This document shows positions 32,880 through 43,429 of a stretch of 64,000 nt of DNA, in pieces. The stretch's first letter is position 1. Each line of letters starts with the position of its first letter. The notes beneath the pieces are model-generated. The model made no database searches. It was not told where the DNA came from and saw only the letters and a list, made by a program, of their open reading frames with translations. The translations under genes and the position numbers were made by a program. Source of the stretch: Rana temporaria (Eukaryota > Chordata > Amphibia > Anura > Ranidae); assembly GCF_905171775.1 (NCBI RefSeq), contig NC_053490.1, forward strand, positions 87,942,286 through 88,006,285, written 5' to 3'.

Positions 32880-34754
32880 CTGCTTAAGCCCCGGACCATT
32901 TTGGTGGTTAAAGACCGGGCACCTTTTTGTGGCACTGAGTCTCCTTAACCACTTAAGCCCCGGACCATTTTGTTGCTAAATGCCCAGGCCAGGTTTTGCG
33001 ATTCGGCACTGCGTCGCTTTAACAGACAATTGCGCGGTCGTGCGACGTGGCTCCCAAACAAAATTGGCGTCCTTTTTCCCCACAAATAGAGCTTTCTTTT
33101 GGTGGTATTTGATCACCTATGCGGTTTTAATTTTTTGCGCTATAAACAAAAATAGAGCGACAATTTTGAAAAAAATGCAATATTTTTAACTTTTTGCTAT
33201 AATAAATATCCCCCAAAAACATATATACATTTTTTTTTCCTCAGTTTAGGCCGATACGTATTCTTCTACCTATTTTTGGTAAAAAAAATCTCAATAAGCG
33301 TTTATCGATTGGTTTGCGCAAAATTTATAGCGCTTACAAAATAGGGGATAGTTTTTTTTGCATTTTTATTAATTTTTTTTTTTTTTTACTACTATTGGCG
33401 GCGATCAGCGATTTTTTTCGTGACTGCGACATTATGGCGGACACTTCGGACAATTTTGACACATTTTTGGGACCATTGTCATTTTCACAGCTAAAAATGC
33501 ATTTAAATTGCATTGTTTATTGTGAAAATTACAGTTGCAGTTTGGGAGTTAACCACAGGGGGCGCTGTAGGAGTTAGGGTTCACCTAGTGTGTGTTTACA
33601 ACTGTAGGGGGGTGTGGCTGTAGGACTGACGTCATCGATCGAGTCTCCGTATAAAAGGGATGACTAGATCGATGCAGCCGCCACAGTGAAGCACGGGGAA
33701 GCCGTGTTTACATACGGCTCTCCCCGTTCTTCAGCTCCGGGGAGCGATCGCGACGGAGCGGCTATAAACGAATAGCCGCGCCGTTGTCCGGGATCACTCC
33801 CCGCGGGAATCCGCCCACCGCACGCAGCGGAGGGGGTCCCGATCGGACCCCCGACCCGCTAGAAGGCAAGGACGTATATATGCGGCCATCTGCCTGTACG
33901 TGCCATTCTGTGGACGTAAATAGGCGTGCGGCGGGCGTTAAGTGGTTAACTAACAATTGCACGGCCGTGCAACGTGGCTCCCAAACAAAATTGACGTCCT
34001 TTTTTTCCAACAAATAGAGCTTTCTTTTGGTGGTATTTGATCACCTCTGCGATTTAATTTTTTTGCGCTATAAACAAAAAAAGAGCGACAATTTTGAAAA
34101 AAAAATCAATGTTTTTTACTTTTTGCTATAATATATATCCCCCAAAAATATATATAAAAATGTTTTTTCCCACCGTTTAGGTCGATACGTATTCTTCAAC
34201 ATATTTTTGGTAAAATATAGATTCTACAAAATAGGGGACTTTTATGGCATTTTTATTAATATGTTTTTTTTTTACTAGTTATGGCGGCGATCAGCGATTT
34301 TTATCGTGACTGCGACATTATGGCGGACACATTGGACACTTTTGACACCATTTTGGGACCATTGTAATTTTTACAGCGAGAAGTGCTATAAAAATGCACT
34401 GCTTACTGTAAAAAGGACACTGGCAGGGATTAAGTGTTCCCTAGGAAGTGATTCTTACTGTTAGGGGGCGTGGCTACACGTGACACGTCACTGATGACCA
34501 TTTCCGATCACGGGGAACGGTCATCAGTGACAGTGTCACTAGGCAGAATAGGGGAATGCCTTGTGTACAAAGGCATTCCCCTGTTCTGCTCTTGCCAACC
34601 TCAATCGTGGGACTCCCAGGAACATCGAGTTTCCTGGACCCGCGGCCGCACTCGCGCACATGCCCGCTGGGCGGCAGATTCAAATGGACGTACCTGTACG
34701 CCAATCTGCCTGCCCGTGCCAGTCTGTCTACATAAAAAGGCTTTCGGCAAGTGG
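32880..34754 (+). mobile_element. P1 element (outer) split by a second P1
   Basis: TTAA lies at 32876-32879 and 34755-34758; the ends are CTGCTTAAGCCCCGG and CGGCAAGTGG. The outer copy reads normally for 65 bp, is interrupted at a TTAA by the inner P1, and resumes at 33950 with ctaacaattgcacggccgtg, exactly the expected continuation of the P1 consensus. Without the insert it is about 870 bp. Confidence 0.88.
32949..33945 (+). mobile_element. P1 element (inner), complete, nested in another P1
   Basis: Ends CCACTTAAGCCCCGG and GCGTTAAGTGG are flanked by TTAA at 32945-32948 and 33946-33949. This 997-bp copy has the full set of P1 landmarks and looks the least diverged in the window. It sits inside a TTAA that is present once in other P1 copies (gctttaacagacaattg), so the insertion site and duplication are directly visible. 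Confidence 0.92.
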
Positions 34755-34812
34755 TTAAAGATAATTTTACACTTATGAGGGAACGTTTTTTGTCAATGAC
34801 CACAGACTAAAG

Positions 34813-35546
34813 CAGGGCTCGACAAATCCCGGGCGCCAGGTCGCCATGGCGACTAGAAATAGGGTCCTGGCGACTTGGCTTGGAAGGGGGGCAAAAAAAA
34901 ATAAAACAAGTTACAAGTTATTACCACCAGATGTGTAAGCTGGCGCCATCTGGTGGTGGCCGTTGGTATTACAAGTTAAGCATTACAAGTTAAACAGCAA
35001 TTCTAATGTAATTTTTCACTATTTTCACTGCCATCTTCTTCCCCCTAATTAGAACCCCCAAACATTATATGTATTTTTTATCCTAACACCCTAGAGAATA
35101 AAATGGTGCACTTTTTTGGGAAAAAAATACACTATTTTTAATTAAAAAATAAGACAACAGTAAAGTTATCCCCATTTTTTTTTTTATATTATGAAAGATA
35201 ATGTTACGCCGAGTAAATTGATACCCAACATGTCACGCTTCAAAATTACGTCCGCTTGTGGAATGGCGACAAACTTTTACCCTTTAAAATCTCCATAGGC
35301 GACGTTTAAAAAATTCTACAGGTTGCATGTTTTGAGTTACAGAGGAGGTCTAGGGCTAGAATTATTGCTCTCGCTCTACCAATCGCGGTGATACCTCACA
35401 TGTGTGGTTTGAACACCGTTTACATATGCGGGCGCTGCTCACGTATGTGTTCACTTCTGCGCGCAAGCTCGTCGGGACGGGAGCGTTTTCTGGCTCCTAA
35501 CTTTTTTAGCTGGCTCCTAGATTCCAAGCAAATTGGTCAACCCCTG
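34813..35546. mobile_element. hAT-like non-autonomous element N4
   Basis: The ends are CAGGGCTCGACAAATCCCGG and AAATTGGTCAACCCCTG, and GACTAAAG is an exact 8-bp duplication (34805-34812, 35547-35554). It is 734 bp. The left end has gcgccaggtcgccatggcgac and the right has ggctcctaactttttta. No transposase frame is present. Confidence 0.9.
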
Positions 35547-35856
35547 GACTAAAGATCTGCCTTCAACCCTAGCTTGGCTATTAGAGCCAGGGCTCCTGTA
35601 GGCAGAACTTCCTGGCTCTTCTCTATGGAGTGCAGGTCCCATACATACTTAGGAAGCATCCGCTAACGGTGACGCGGTAATGAAGTGACATTGGCTTCTC
35701 TCTGAATTTTTTCATATGAATATAAGCAAACCATGAATGCCAACTCACAGTAGATTTACTTATAGGACCTGAGGACATTAATAGGTCTTCACTCTGGGAT
35801 CATGGGCAGTAGTAAACACCTGATGGCCTTCAACCCTGCACCCATACACTCTAATC

Positions 35857-36147
35857 CAGGGTTTTTCAACCAGGGTCCATGGAACCCTGGAGTTCCTCCA
35901 GAGGTTATGAGGGGTTCCTTGAGCAGTTTCTACAGTACTTCTCAGATAAGTTCCCACTATTGATATTTTTAGTTATCTATAAGAGGGTAATTAATCCCTC
36001 TGTCCACAAGTGTAAGGATCATTCTTCCCACTGACCACCACACTAATGTATCATGAGTTATAGATATAGTAACTTTTAGCAGGGGTTCCCTGACACTGGA
36101 AAGTTATTTCAAGGGTTCCTCTGTGTTGAAAAGTTTGAGAAAGACTT
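35857..36147. mobile_element. hAT-like MITE N5
   Basis: The left end is CAGGGTTTTTCAACCAGGG and the right end TTTGAGAAAGACTT. CTCTAATC is an exact 8-bp duplication (35849-35856, 36148-36155). It is 291 bp; the interior phrase ggttccttgagcag is typical of this MITE group. Confidence 0.88.
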
Positions 36148-36448
36148 CTCTAATCTAACATTCTGTCTGAAATTCTATATTCTGTGCATTTTCTGTTCTC
36201 TTGCTATGAGATAGTGATCTACTTTGCACAGTAGATCATCAGTTTAATAAGAGTATCATGTATAAAGGTACACGTGTTCAGAGAGATAATGGGTTAATTA
36301 CATTTATTATATTACTCAAACACCATCACAAGACTATGTGGCCAGGTATTATTTAGAGATGAATTAGCAGAGATCGTTTCTCCATTTATTGTGTTTGACT
36401 ATTGTTTACATTCTAGTAAAAATAATATGATTCAGTCGCAAAAAACAC

Positions 36449-36702
36449 ATTGGAGTGGATTTACTAAGAGCAAATAGACTGTGCATTGTGGAAGTGCAGT
36501 TGCACCAGAGCTTAATGAATGAGGGGACGCTCTGCTAACTTCCATCGTCCAATCACGTACAAGCAGAGATGCTGTTTTCCCTATTTTCCTTGCATGCGAT
36601 TGGTTCTTTGTAAAGTGAAGCTTCACCTCATTTGCTAAGCTCTGGCGAAACTGCACTTGCAAAGTATACAGTCTATTTGCCTTTAGTAAATACACCCCAG
36701 TG
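36449..36702. mobile_element. MITE with ends related to GTATTTACTAA
   Basis: The inverted ends run about 35 bp: attggagtggatttactaag at left, paired with cctttagtaaatacacccca at right, then agcaaatagactgt with acagtctatttgcc. It is about 254 bp, with no clear target duplication and no coding capacity. Superfamily not settled. Confidence 0.72.
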
Positions 36703-37004
36703 AATACAAACATATTGTGAGACATAAATTGTATTTTCGTAAGTAAAGACTGCTTATGCATATCACCTACTGTACTGTACTGTTTGAAAATCCTGTAAAG
36801 CCTACGTTTTAGGGACTTTTCTATCAATGTGATGTGTTTAGTGTGCTGCTGGCTCCTGCTTTAGTTCTTCATCCTCTGGTGCCATGAGGGTTGATAAGTC
36901 CTATCATATGCACTCATCAAGAGTGACATCTATGCCGGCCCTTTCATTCATAAAAGCTGTAGAAACACCCCCTTAACAGGATATCACCACCTCCACGCTT
37001 TGGT

Positions 37005-37212
37005 TGAAGCAGAACAAGGTGAATGTCCTTGCATGGCTTAGTCAGAGCCCAGACTTAAACCCCATTGAAAATCTGTGAATTGAACTTGAGCAGTTTTACA
37101 AAGAAGAGTGAGCAAATATTGCAAAGTCTAGATGTGCAAAGTTAGTAGAGACATATCCTAACATACTAAAGGCTGTAATTAAAGCAACAAGTGGCCCAAC
37201 AAAATACTGACA
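37005..37212 (+). pseudogene. Tc1-like transposase C-terminal remnant
   Basis: The frame encodes NVLAWLSQSPDLNPIENL, stop, IELEQFYKEE, stop, and so on. SPDLNPIENL holds the third catalytic residue (Glu) of Tc1 transposases, and the end, KAVIKATSGPTKY, matches the usual GxxTKY terminus. In-frame stops show it is dead. Neither terminal repeat was found. Confidence 0.85.
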
Positions 37213-37215
37213 TTT

Positions 37216-37690
37216 TACCTATGTAAACCCTTTATCCCAAAAGGAAAAAAATAAGTATTAGCTGGTTTGGTTTCAATTTGTAAATGTATTTAAATATTCT
37301 AGTCCAGGAATATGCAATTAGCGGACCTTCAGCTGTTGCAAAACTACAAGTCCCATCATGCCTCTGCCTCTAGGTGTCATGCTTGTGGCTGTCAGAGTCT
37401 TGCTATGCCTCATGGGACTTGTAGTTCTGCAACAGCTGGAGGTTCGCTAATTGCATATCCCTGTTCTAGTCCATCTTAAACTCCCCTTCCCCAAACTGAT
37501 AAAGCTGCTGTGCAAGGGTTCCCCTGTGCTCCTTCATCCAGAGTGGGATGCACTCTAACAGAGGAGGTGTGTTACTGGTCAAATCACTAGGTGAAAACCG
37601 AGGGGAAAAAAAACCTATAAAAAAAAGAAAACAATGCAGCCACCACATCTAATGATTGGTAAGCAGCAGTATATTACATGTTTGGTTTTG
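37216..37690. repeat. R interspersed repeat, copy 2, split by a small hAT
   Basis: Left part gtttggtttcaatttgtaaatg; after the inserted MITE it continues atcttaaactccccttcccc, ctgtgctccttcatccagag and gcagccaccacatctaatga, ending near ggtttaatacggctttaag. It is the longest of the three R copies. Confidence 0.65.
37305..37463. mobile_element. Palindromic hAT-like MITE N6 inside R
   Basis: The ends CAGGAATATGCAATTAGC and GCTAATTGCATATCCCTG are near-perfect inverses; inside, cagctgttgcaaaactacaa pairs with ttgtagttctgcaacagctg. TTCTAGTC is an exact 8-bp duplication (37297-37304, 37464-37471). It is 159 bp. Confidence 0.92.
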
Positions 37691-38416
37691 GGTTTAATAC
37701 GGCTTTAAGTTGGTGAGGCTAGGGGGGCATCAGGTGATAGAAGATTTCAACTTAAGCCCCAGCCATCAGCACAATGGATAAATCTTATTGACTATAAGCA
37801 GATTTAGTTTTTACTAAACCTAGGCTTTAAAGTAAAAAAATTTAGGGGACTATTCCTCATTTTAGGATAGCAGGAGGAGCGATGCAAATTATTTCTTTGT
37901 GCCCCCATAGCCAACTGTACATACAGAGGTGTTGTGTTTTTTAATTTTTTATTATCAATTTTCAAAAAGCGGTTAGAAGAACACTAACACCCGCTCCAAC
38001 CTTGGCATACTCTGAACATCCACCAAAGCGTGTTACCATAAAAAAACAAAAACTGCATAACACAAGAAGTCTGCCATTACTCATGTGTGTGTGTCCCATT
38101 AAACCGATTAGCAGATGCAATCAAGATAACTTATTGTTCCCCAGGCTGGGGCCAGGCCCCACCAAACATCCCCAACTCCTTACCAACAAAAGGAGACCTG
38201 AAACATTAGCACTCAACTGAAAGGCCCTTTACATATGGGCAGTAAAGTCATCTTCAAGCCACTTGGACCAGACTTTATCAAACTGGTTAGAGGTTTACAG
38301 AACAGATACATCCTCAAATTATAAAGCCATTTATTTTAAACTGCATACAGCTAGAATAGGTAGGGCATGGGAAGGAACGAGAAAGTATAACCAAACACAG
38401 CCCCCCACTAAATAAG
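37691..38416. other. Intronic stretch, nothing recognised
   Basis: No bounded repeat or exon was found. Confidence 0.4.
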
Positions 38417-38424
38417 TGCAAATC

Positions 38425-39408
38425 CAGTGGCGGCGGGTGCTAAAAATTTTTGGGGGGGCGCAAACAAACAAAAAAAAAAAAATACCAATTGCAGCCTCAA
38501 TGTGCCCATCAATTGCCGCCACTGTGCCCATCAAACGCAGCCACTGTGCCATAAAATTGTCGCCACTGTGCCATGCCATCAAAGACAGCCACTGTGCCCA
38601 TCAATTGTCGCCACTGTGCCATGCCATCAATTGTCGCCACTGTGCCATGCCAAATGCAGCCACTGTGCCATCAATTGTCACCACTGTGCCATGCCAAACA
38701 CAGCCACTGTGTCATGCCATTGTCGCCACTGTGCCCATCAATTTTCTACACTGTGCCATGCCAAACGCAGCCACTGTGCCATGCCATTGTCGCCACTGTG
38801 CCCATCAATTGTCTACACTGTGCCATGCCAAACGCAGCCACTGTGCCATGCCATTGTCGCCACTGTGCCCATCAATTGTCTCCACTGTGCCATGCCAAAA
38901 GCAGCCACTGTGCCATGCCATTGTCGCCACTGTGCCCATCAATTGCCGCCAGTTTACCCCTAAAATGACGCCAGATTGCCCCCCCCCTCCACCTGGCACT
39001 TACCTTTCTCAGTCAGCCATCCTCGGGTTTCTTCTCCACGATCCCTCGATGTAGTCCCACCCTCGATGTCGCTTCAGCCAATCAGGTTACCGGTAACCAG
39101 ATCCGGTGAACCTGATTGGCTGAGATGCATGTCAGTGTTAACCAAGGAACGCACACCCTGTGCGTCCCTTGGTTAACTATTTGGAAGCCGATTACATTCC
39201 TCAGGTCGCTGGCTCTGATAGACACTTCCACAGCCAACCAGCTACCATTATTCAGATGGCTGGCGCTCGCCAGGGGGCTGGCCATCTGAATAGTGGGCGG
39301 CAGCGGTGACAATACATGGATTCATGAATCTATGTATTGTTTTTCAGTTGGGGTGCAGGAGCGAGAGGGGGCGGCGCTTCTGCGCCCTCTATGGACGCAC
39401 CGCCGCTG
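38425..39408. mobile_element. hAT-like non-autonomous element N1, copy 2
   Basis: The ends are CAGTGGCGGCGGGTGC and GCACCGCCGCTG. The flanks TGCAAATC (38417-38424) and TGCAAAAC (39409-39416) match in 7 of 8 bases. The subterminal regions match copy 1 at 1542 (aaatttttgggggg at left, gcgccctctatggacg at right). An internal minisatellite of the same family is present. It is 984 bp. Confidence 0.88.
38495..38950. repeat. Minisatellite inside hAT N1 copy 2
   Basis: Tandem variants of cactgtgccatgccattgtcg, cactgtgcccatcaattgtc and cactgtgccatgccaaacgc. A higher-order period of about 60-65 bp is visible from about 38700 onward. It differs from the 73-bp higher-order unit of copy 1, so the arrays were amplified separately after the copies split. 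Confidence 0.88.
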
Positions 39409-39618
39409 TGCAAAACATAACATAAGAGTAGTCTAAGACAGAAGCATTGAGGTTATAACTGAAACCATGCCTTCCCTACACATCTCTCCTACAGCAGCTG
39501 TCATTTTTTTATTTATTGCACACTGCCTAACATTGTATATGTGTAGTTATCAATAATTCATGCTCCATATATATTTCCATATATTTCACCTTGTTTCTTA
39601 TTTTCACATACCTGGAAG

Positions 39619-39663
39619 ACACTTTCCAGAATTTGAGAGAGAACGCTCCTCTGAAGATTTCAG
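39619..39663 (+). CDS. ATP8A2: ATP8A2-like 45-nt microexon
   Basis: One base (A) completes the Gly codon begun in the previous exon. Fourteen codons follow, HFPEFERERSSEDF, then two bases of a Ser codon, with donor CAG|gtaaat. ATP8A proteins have HxPE at this point, just after the P-domain strand, and human ATP8A2 reads HFPELAREPSSDDF from memory, so the match is good. The acceptor is weak: the pyrimidine stretch is broken and the last bases are acctggaag. The only other nearby AG (39626-39627) would cause a stop. The exon length is a multiple of three, so skipping it keeps the frame. Confidence 0.85.
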
Positions 39664-39964
39664 GTAAATATACCTTTTTTTTATTGTCTCAGTTTAGGAC
39701 ATTTCCGACCTAGCTTTCCAATAAAAAGTCCTATATTTCTTTTGTGTTAAGACAGTATTAATTATTGTTCTGTATTAATTGTATGGAAATTGTAAAAGTG
39801 GATATGTACCAATTGGTTGTAATATAAAGCCACTACCTTGCTTGGGTGGACGTGAAAAGAAATCTGATTTGTTTAAATGAACAAAATGCTCCCTCCAGCT
39901 TTGATAAATCATCTTAAGATGAACCTATGGCCAGATTATGGACATGAAATTATTTACATATTCT

Positions 39965-40250
39965 TAACCACTTAAGGACCCGCTCATGTACATATACGTC
40001 GGTACTTTAAAGATGGATATCTCGGTAACGGCAGCAGCTGCCGTTCGTGAAAAAATCCCAGTGCGCATGCTCGAAATTACGCCGCAAATCATCATTGCTT
40101 TAGACGTGAACGTAACTTACGTACAGCCCTATTCGCGAACGACTTACGCAAACGACGTAAAATGTTCAAAATTCGACGCGGGAACGACGTCCATACTTAA
40201 CATACCCCTCATATAGCAGGGGTAACTTTACGCCGGAAAAAGCCTAACTT
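39965..40250. mobile_element. P1 left end fused to a G-family fragment
   Basis: TTAACCACTTAAGGACC opens like a P1 element, but after about 50 bp the text changes to G-family interior (gcgcatgctcgaaattacgc, attcgcgaacgacttacgca, ggggtaactttacgccgg). Neither right end is present. A composite fragment or a deletion junction. Confidence 0.6.
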
Positions 40251-40363
40251 GTTCAGAATATGTAAACTTAAAAATTGACCACAAATCAGACACTTGAATT
40301 TTATAGTCTACTAAAATTATACTAGGAATACATGCACTCGTATAATATTATTATTACTATTAT

Positions 40364-40654
40364 CAGGGGCGGACTGACAACTCATGGGGCCCCCGGGCAA
40401 TAGAAGATTATGGGGCCCCGGGCTTACAGATGGCCACCATGCCAGGAGGCAGTGGAGAGGCGGGGCAGCTAAAATCTCAACATTTTCACATCAAAAGCAT
40501 GTCGGTTTCGGACATATCAGGGACAGATGTAAAAAAACACAGATTTTTACACACTGTCCCTGGTTTTACTTAGCCTGGCAACCCTGATGGGGCCCCCTAG
40601 TGGCATGGGGCCCTCGGGCAGTGCCCGAGTGCCTCAATGGTCAGTCCGCCCCTG
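40364..40654. mobile_element. hAT-like MITE N8
   Basis: The ends CAGGGGCGGACTGAC and GTCAGTCCGCCCCTG are perfect 15-bp inverses. ACTATTAT is an exact 8-bp duplication (40356-40363, 40655-40662). It is 291 bp, with ggggccc-rich subterminals and no coding capacity. Confidence 0.93.
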
Positions 40655-40899
40655 ACTATTATTAATATTATTATAATACAGGATTTATGTAGTGCCAACA
40701 GTTTGTACAGCATTTTGATCCAGGAGATAAGATTCAATTCAGTTTGAGTGCAAGCTGATAATCTTTGCTGTATCTGGAAGTGTATAGTCCTGTAACAAAT
40801 GTTTTCTGATGGGCAACACAAAAAGGGGGTATGTTTTTTGTTGTATATGATCTGTTTTATTGTTTACTTATTGCAAAACACAAAATAAAGCATGGTTAG

Positions 40900-40901
<2 letters not shown>

Positions 40902-40964
<63 letters not shown>
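40902..40964. repeat. (TA)n microsatellite
   Basis: About 31 uninterrupted TA units, 35 bp upstream of the Tc1 element's left end. Confidence 0.97.
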
Positions 40965-40967
<3 letters not shown>

Positions 40968-40999
40968 CAATTTACTTATAAAATCTTCTTTAGCTTATA

Positions 41000-42605
41000 C
41001 AGAAAGGAAAATAAGTATTTGAACACCCTGCTATTTTGCAAGTTCTCCCACTTGGAAATCATGGAGGGGTCTGAAATTGTCATCGTAGGTGCATGTCCAC
41101 TGTGAGAGACATAATCAAAAAAAAAAATTCCAGAAATCACAATTTATGATTTTTTAACTATTTATTTGTATGATACAGCTGCAAATAAGTATTTGAACAC
41201 CTGTCTATCAGCTAGAAATCTGACCCTCAAAGACCTGTTAGTCTGCCTTTAAAATGTCCACCTCCACTCCATTTATTATCCTAAATTAGATGCACCTGTT
41301 TGAGGTCATTAGCTGCATAAAGACACCTGTCCACCCCATACAATCAGTAAGAATCCAACTACTAACATGGCCAAGACCAAAGAGCTGTCCAAAGACACTA
41401 GAGACAAAATTGTACACCTCCACAAGGCTGGAAAGGGCTACGGGGAAATTGCCAAGCAGCTTGGTGAAAAAAGGTCCACTGTTGGAGCAATCATTAGAAA
41501 ATGGAAGAAGCTAAACATGACTGTCAATCTCCCTCGGACTGGGGCTCCATGCAAAATCTCACCTCGTGGGGTCTCAATGATCCTAAGAAAGGTGAGAAAT
41601 CAGCCCAGGACTACACGGGAGGAGCTGGTCAATGACCTGAAAAGAGCTGGGACCACCATTTCCAAGGTTACTGTTGGTAATACACTAAGACGTCATGGTT
41701 TGAAATCATGCATGGCACGGAAGGTTCCCCTGCTTAAACCAGCACATGTCAAGGCCCGTCTCAAGTTTGCCAATGACCATTTGGATGATCCAGAGGAGTC
41801 ATGGGAGAAAGTCATGTGGTCAGATGAGACCAAAATAGAACTTTTTGGTCATAATTCCACTAACCGTGTTTGGAGGAAGAAGAATGATGAGTACCATCCC
41901 AAGAACACCACCCCTACTGTGAAGCATGGGGGTGGTAGCATCATGCTTTGGGGGTGTTTTTCTGCACATGGGACAGGGTGACTGCACTGTATTAAGGAGA
42001 GGATGACCGGGGCCATGTATTGCGAGATTTTGGGCAACAACCTCCTTCCCTCCGTTAGAGCTTTGAAGATGGGTCGAGGCTGGGTCTTCCAACATGACAA
42101 TGACCCGAAGCACACAGCCAGGATAACCAAGGAGTGGCTCTGTAAGAAGCATATCAAGGTTCTGGCGTGGCCTAGCCAGTCTCCAGACCTAAACCCAATA
42201 GAGAATCTTTGGAGGGAGCTCAAACTCCGTGTTTCTCAGCGACAGCCCAGAAACCTGACTGATCTAGAGAAGATCTGTGTGGAGGAGTGGGCCAAAATCC
42301 CTCCTCCAGTGTGTGCAAACCTGGTGAAAAACTACAAGAAACGTTTGACCTCTGTAATTGCAAACAAAGGCTACTGTACCAAATATTAACATTGATTTTC
42401 TCAGGTGTTCAAATACTTATTTGCAGCTGTATCATACAAATAAATAGTTAAAAAAAATCATACATTGTGATTTCTGGATTTTTTTTTTGATTATGTCTCT
42501 CACAGTGGACATGCACCTACGATAACAATTTCAGACCCCTCCATGATTTCCAAGTGGGAGAACTTGCAAAATAGCAGGGTGTTCAAATACTTATTTTCCT
42601 CACTG
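41000..42605 (+). mobile_element. Near-complete Tc1-like transposon
   Basis: TA lies on both sides (40998-40999, 42606-42607). The terminal inverted repeats are 204 bp each (41000-41203 and 42402-42605) and nearly identical. Each carries an outer and an inner copy of aaataagtatttgaacacc, the IR/DR arrangement in which transposase binds two sites per end. One transposase frame lies between (41367-42389). The total of 1606 bp is normal for Tc1. Confidence 0.95.
41367..42389 (+). pseudogene. Tc1-like transposase, one in-frame stop
   Basis: From ATG at 41367 the frame gives 340 positions to the stop at 42387-42389, the usual length for the family, with a single in-frame TGA at codon 205 (41979-41981). 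N-terminal helix-turn-helix region: residues 1-120 (KDTRDKIVHLHKAGKGYGEI). Catalytic triad by position: Asp153 (WSDETK), Asp244 (QHDNDPKH), Glu279 (SPDLNPIENLW), with 34 residues between the last two (DD34E). HGGGSIMLWGCFS is intact. No frameshift. The stop lies between the first and second catalytic residues, so the product would be inactive. Confidence 0.94.
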
Positions 42606-42773
42606 TAGCACTGAAACAGTGATTGATTAAAGTGGAAATGTTTGATTAGCTCTGAGCAGATTGTATGACCTCACGCACACTGGACATTTTGCCATCTCTC
42701 CTATATGTCTTTCCTCCTGGTAAATACGTTTGTAAATGTAAATGCCTTTAGGCCCATCAAACACTTGAACGTT

Positions 42774-43184
42774 AAGAACCTTTTCACACTGAGGCACTTT
42801 GCAGGCGCTATAACGCAAAAAATAGCGCCTGCAAAGCGCCCTGAAAGAGCCGCTGCCGTCTCTCCAATGGGAAAGCCCCGAGAGCTTTCACACTGGAGCG
42901 GTGCGCTAGCAGGACGGTAAAAAAAGTCCTGATAGCAGAATTTTTGGAGCGGTGAAGGAGCTGTGTATATACCGCTCCTCCACCGCTCCTGCCCATTTAA
43001 ATGAATGGGCACTGCGGCTATACCGCCGGATAAGCATTGCTGCAGCGGCGTTTTGCTGGTGGTTTTAACCCTTTTTCAGCCGCTAGCGGGGGTTAAAAGC
43101 GCCCCTCTAGCGGCCAAATAGCGCCACGAAATTGACGGTAAATTACCGCCGACACACCCACTGCCCCAGTGTGAAAGGGTCTTA
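42774..43184. mobile_element. H-family MITE
   Basis: The left end, aagaaccttttcacactgagg, pairs with ccccagtgtgaaagggtctt at right. Internal pairs: gcaggcgctataacgc with gcgcctgcaaagcgc, and ctttcacactggagcg. It is related to the 29648 copy. Confidence 0.75.
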
Positions 43185-43429
43185 CTCATTTCACTGGCCA
43201 GTATAATGATTTATTCTGGCCATTGAAATGAATTAACACTCAATCACTGAATACACTCGTTTACACACATCGAGCGTTTTTCAGCCAAAATGCTGCTGCT
43301 CCTGGACGCGCTGGCTGTGAATTTTTATTTTTTTCTTCTGAACGCTCCGGTTTCTAAACACATATAATCACCAATGTGTGCATGGACACATAGGCTAACA
43401 TGCAGGGGTGTTTAGAGACAAAAACAGCC

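Noticed and set aside
34470..34803. Open frames of about 100 codons on both strands
   Set aside because: They cover the foldback at the right end of the outer P1 copy; mirror-image frames are expected there.
40860..41105. Ile-Tyr repeat protein
   Set aside because: Translation of the (TA)n microsatellite.
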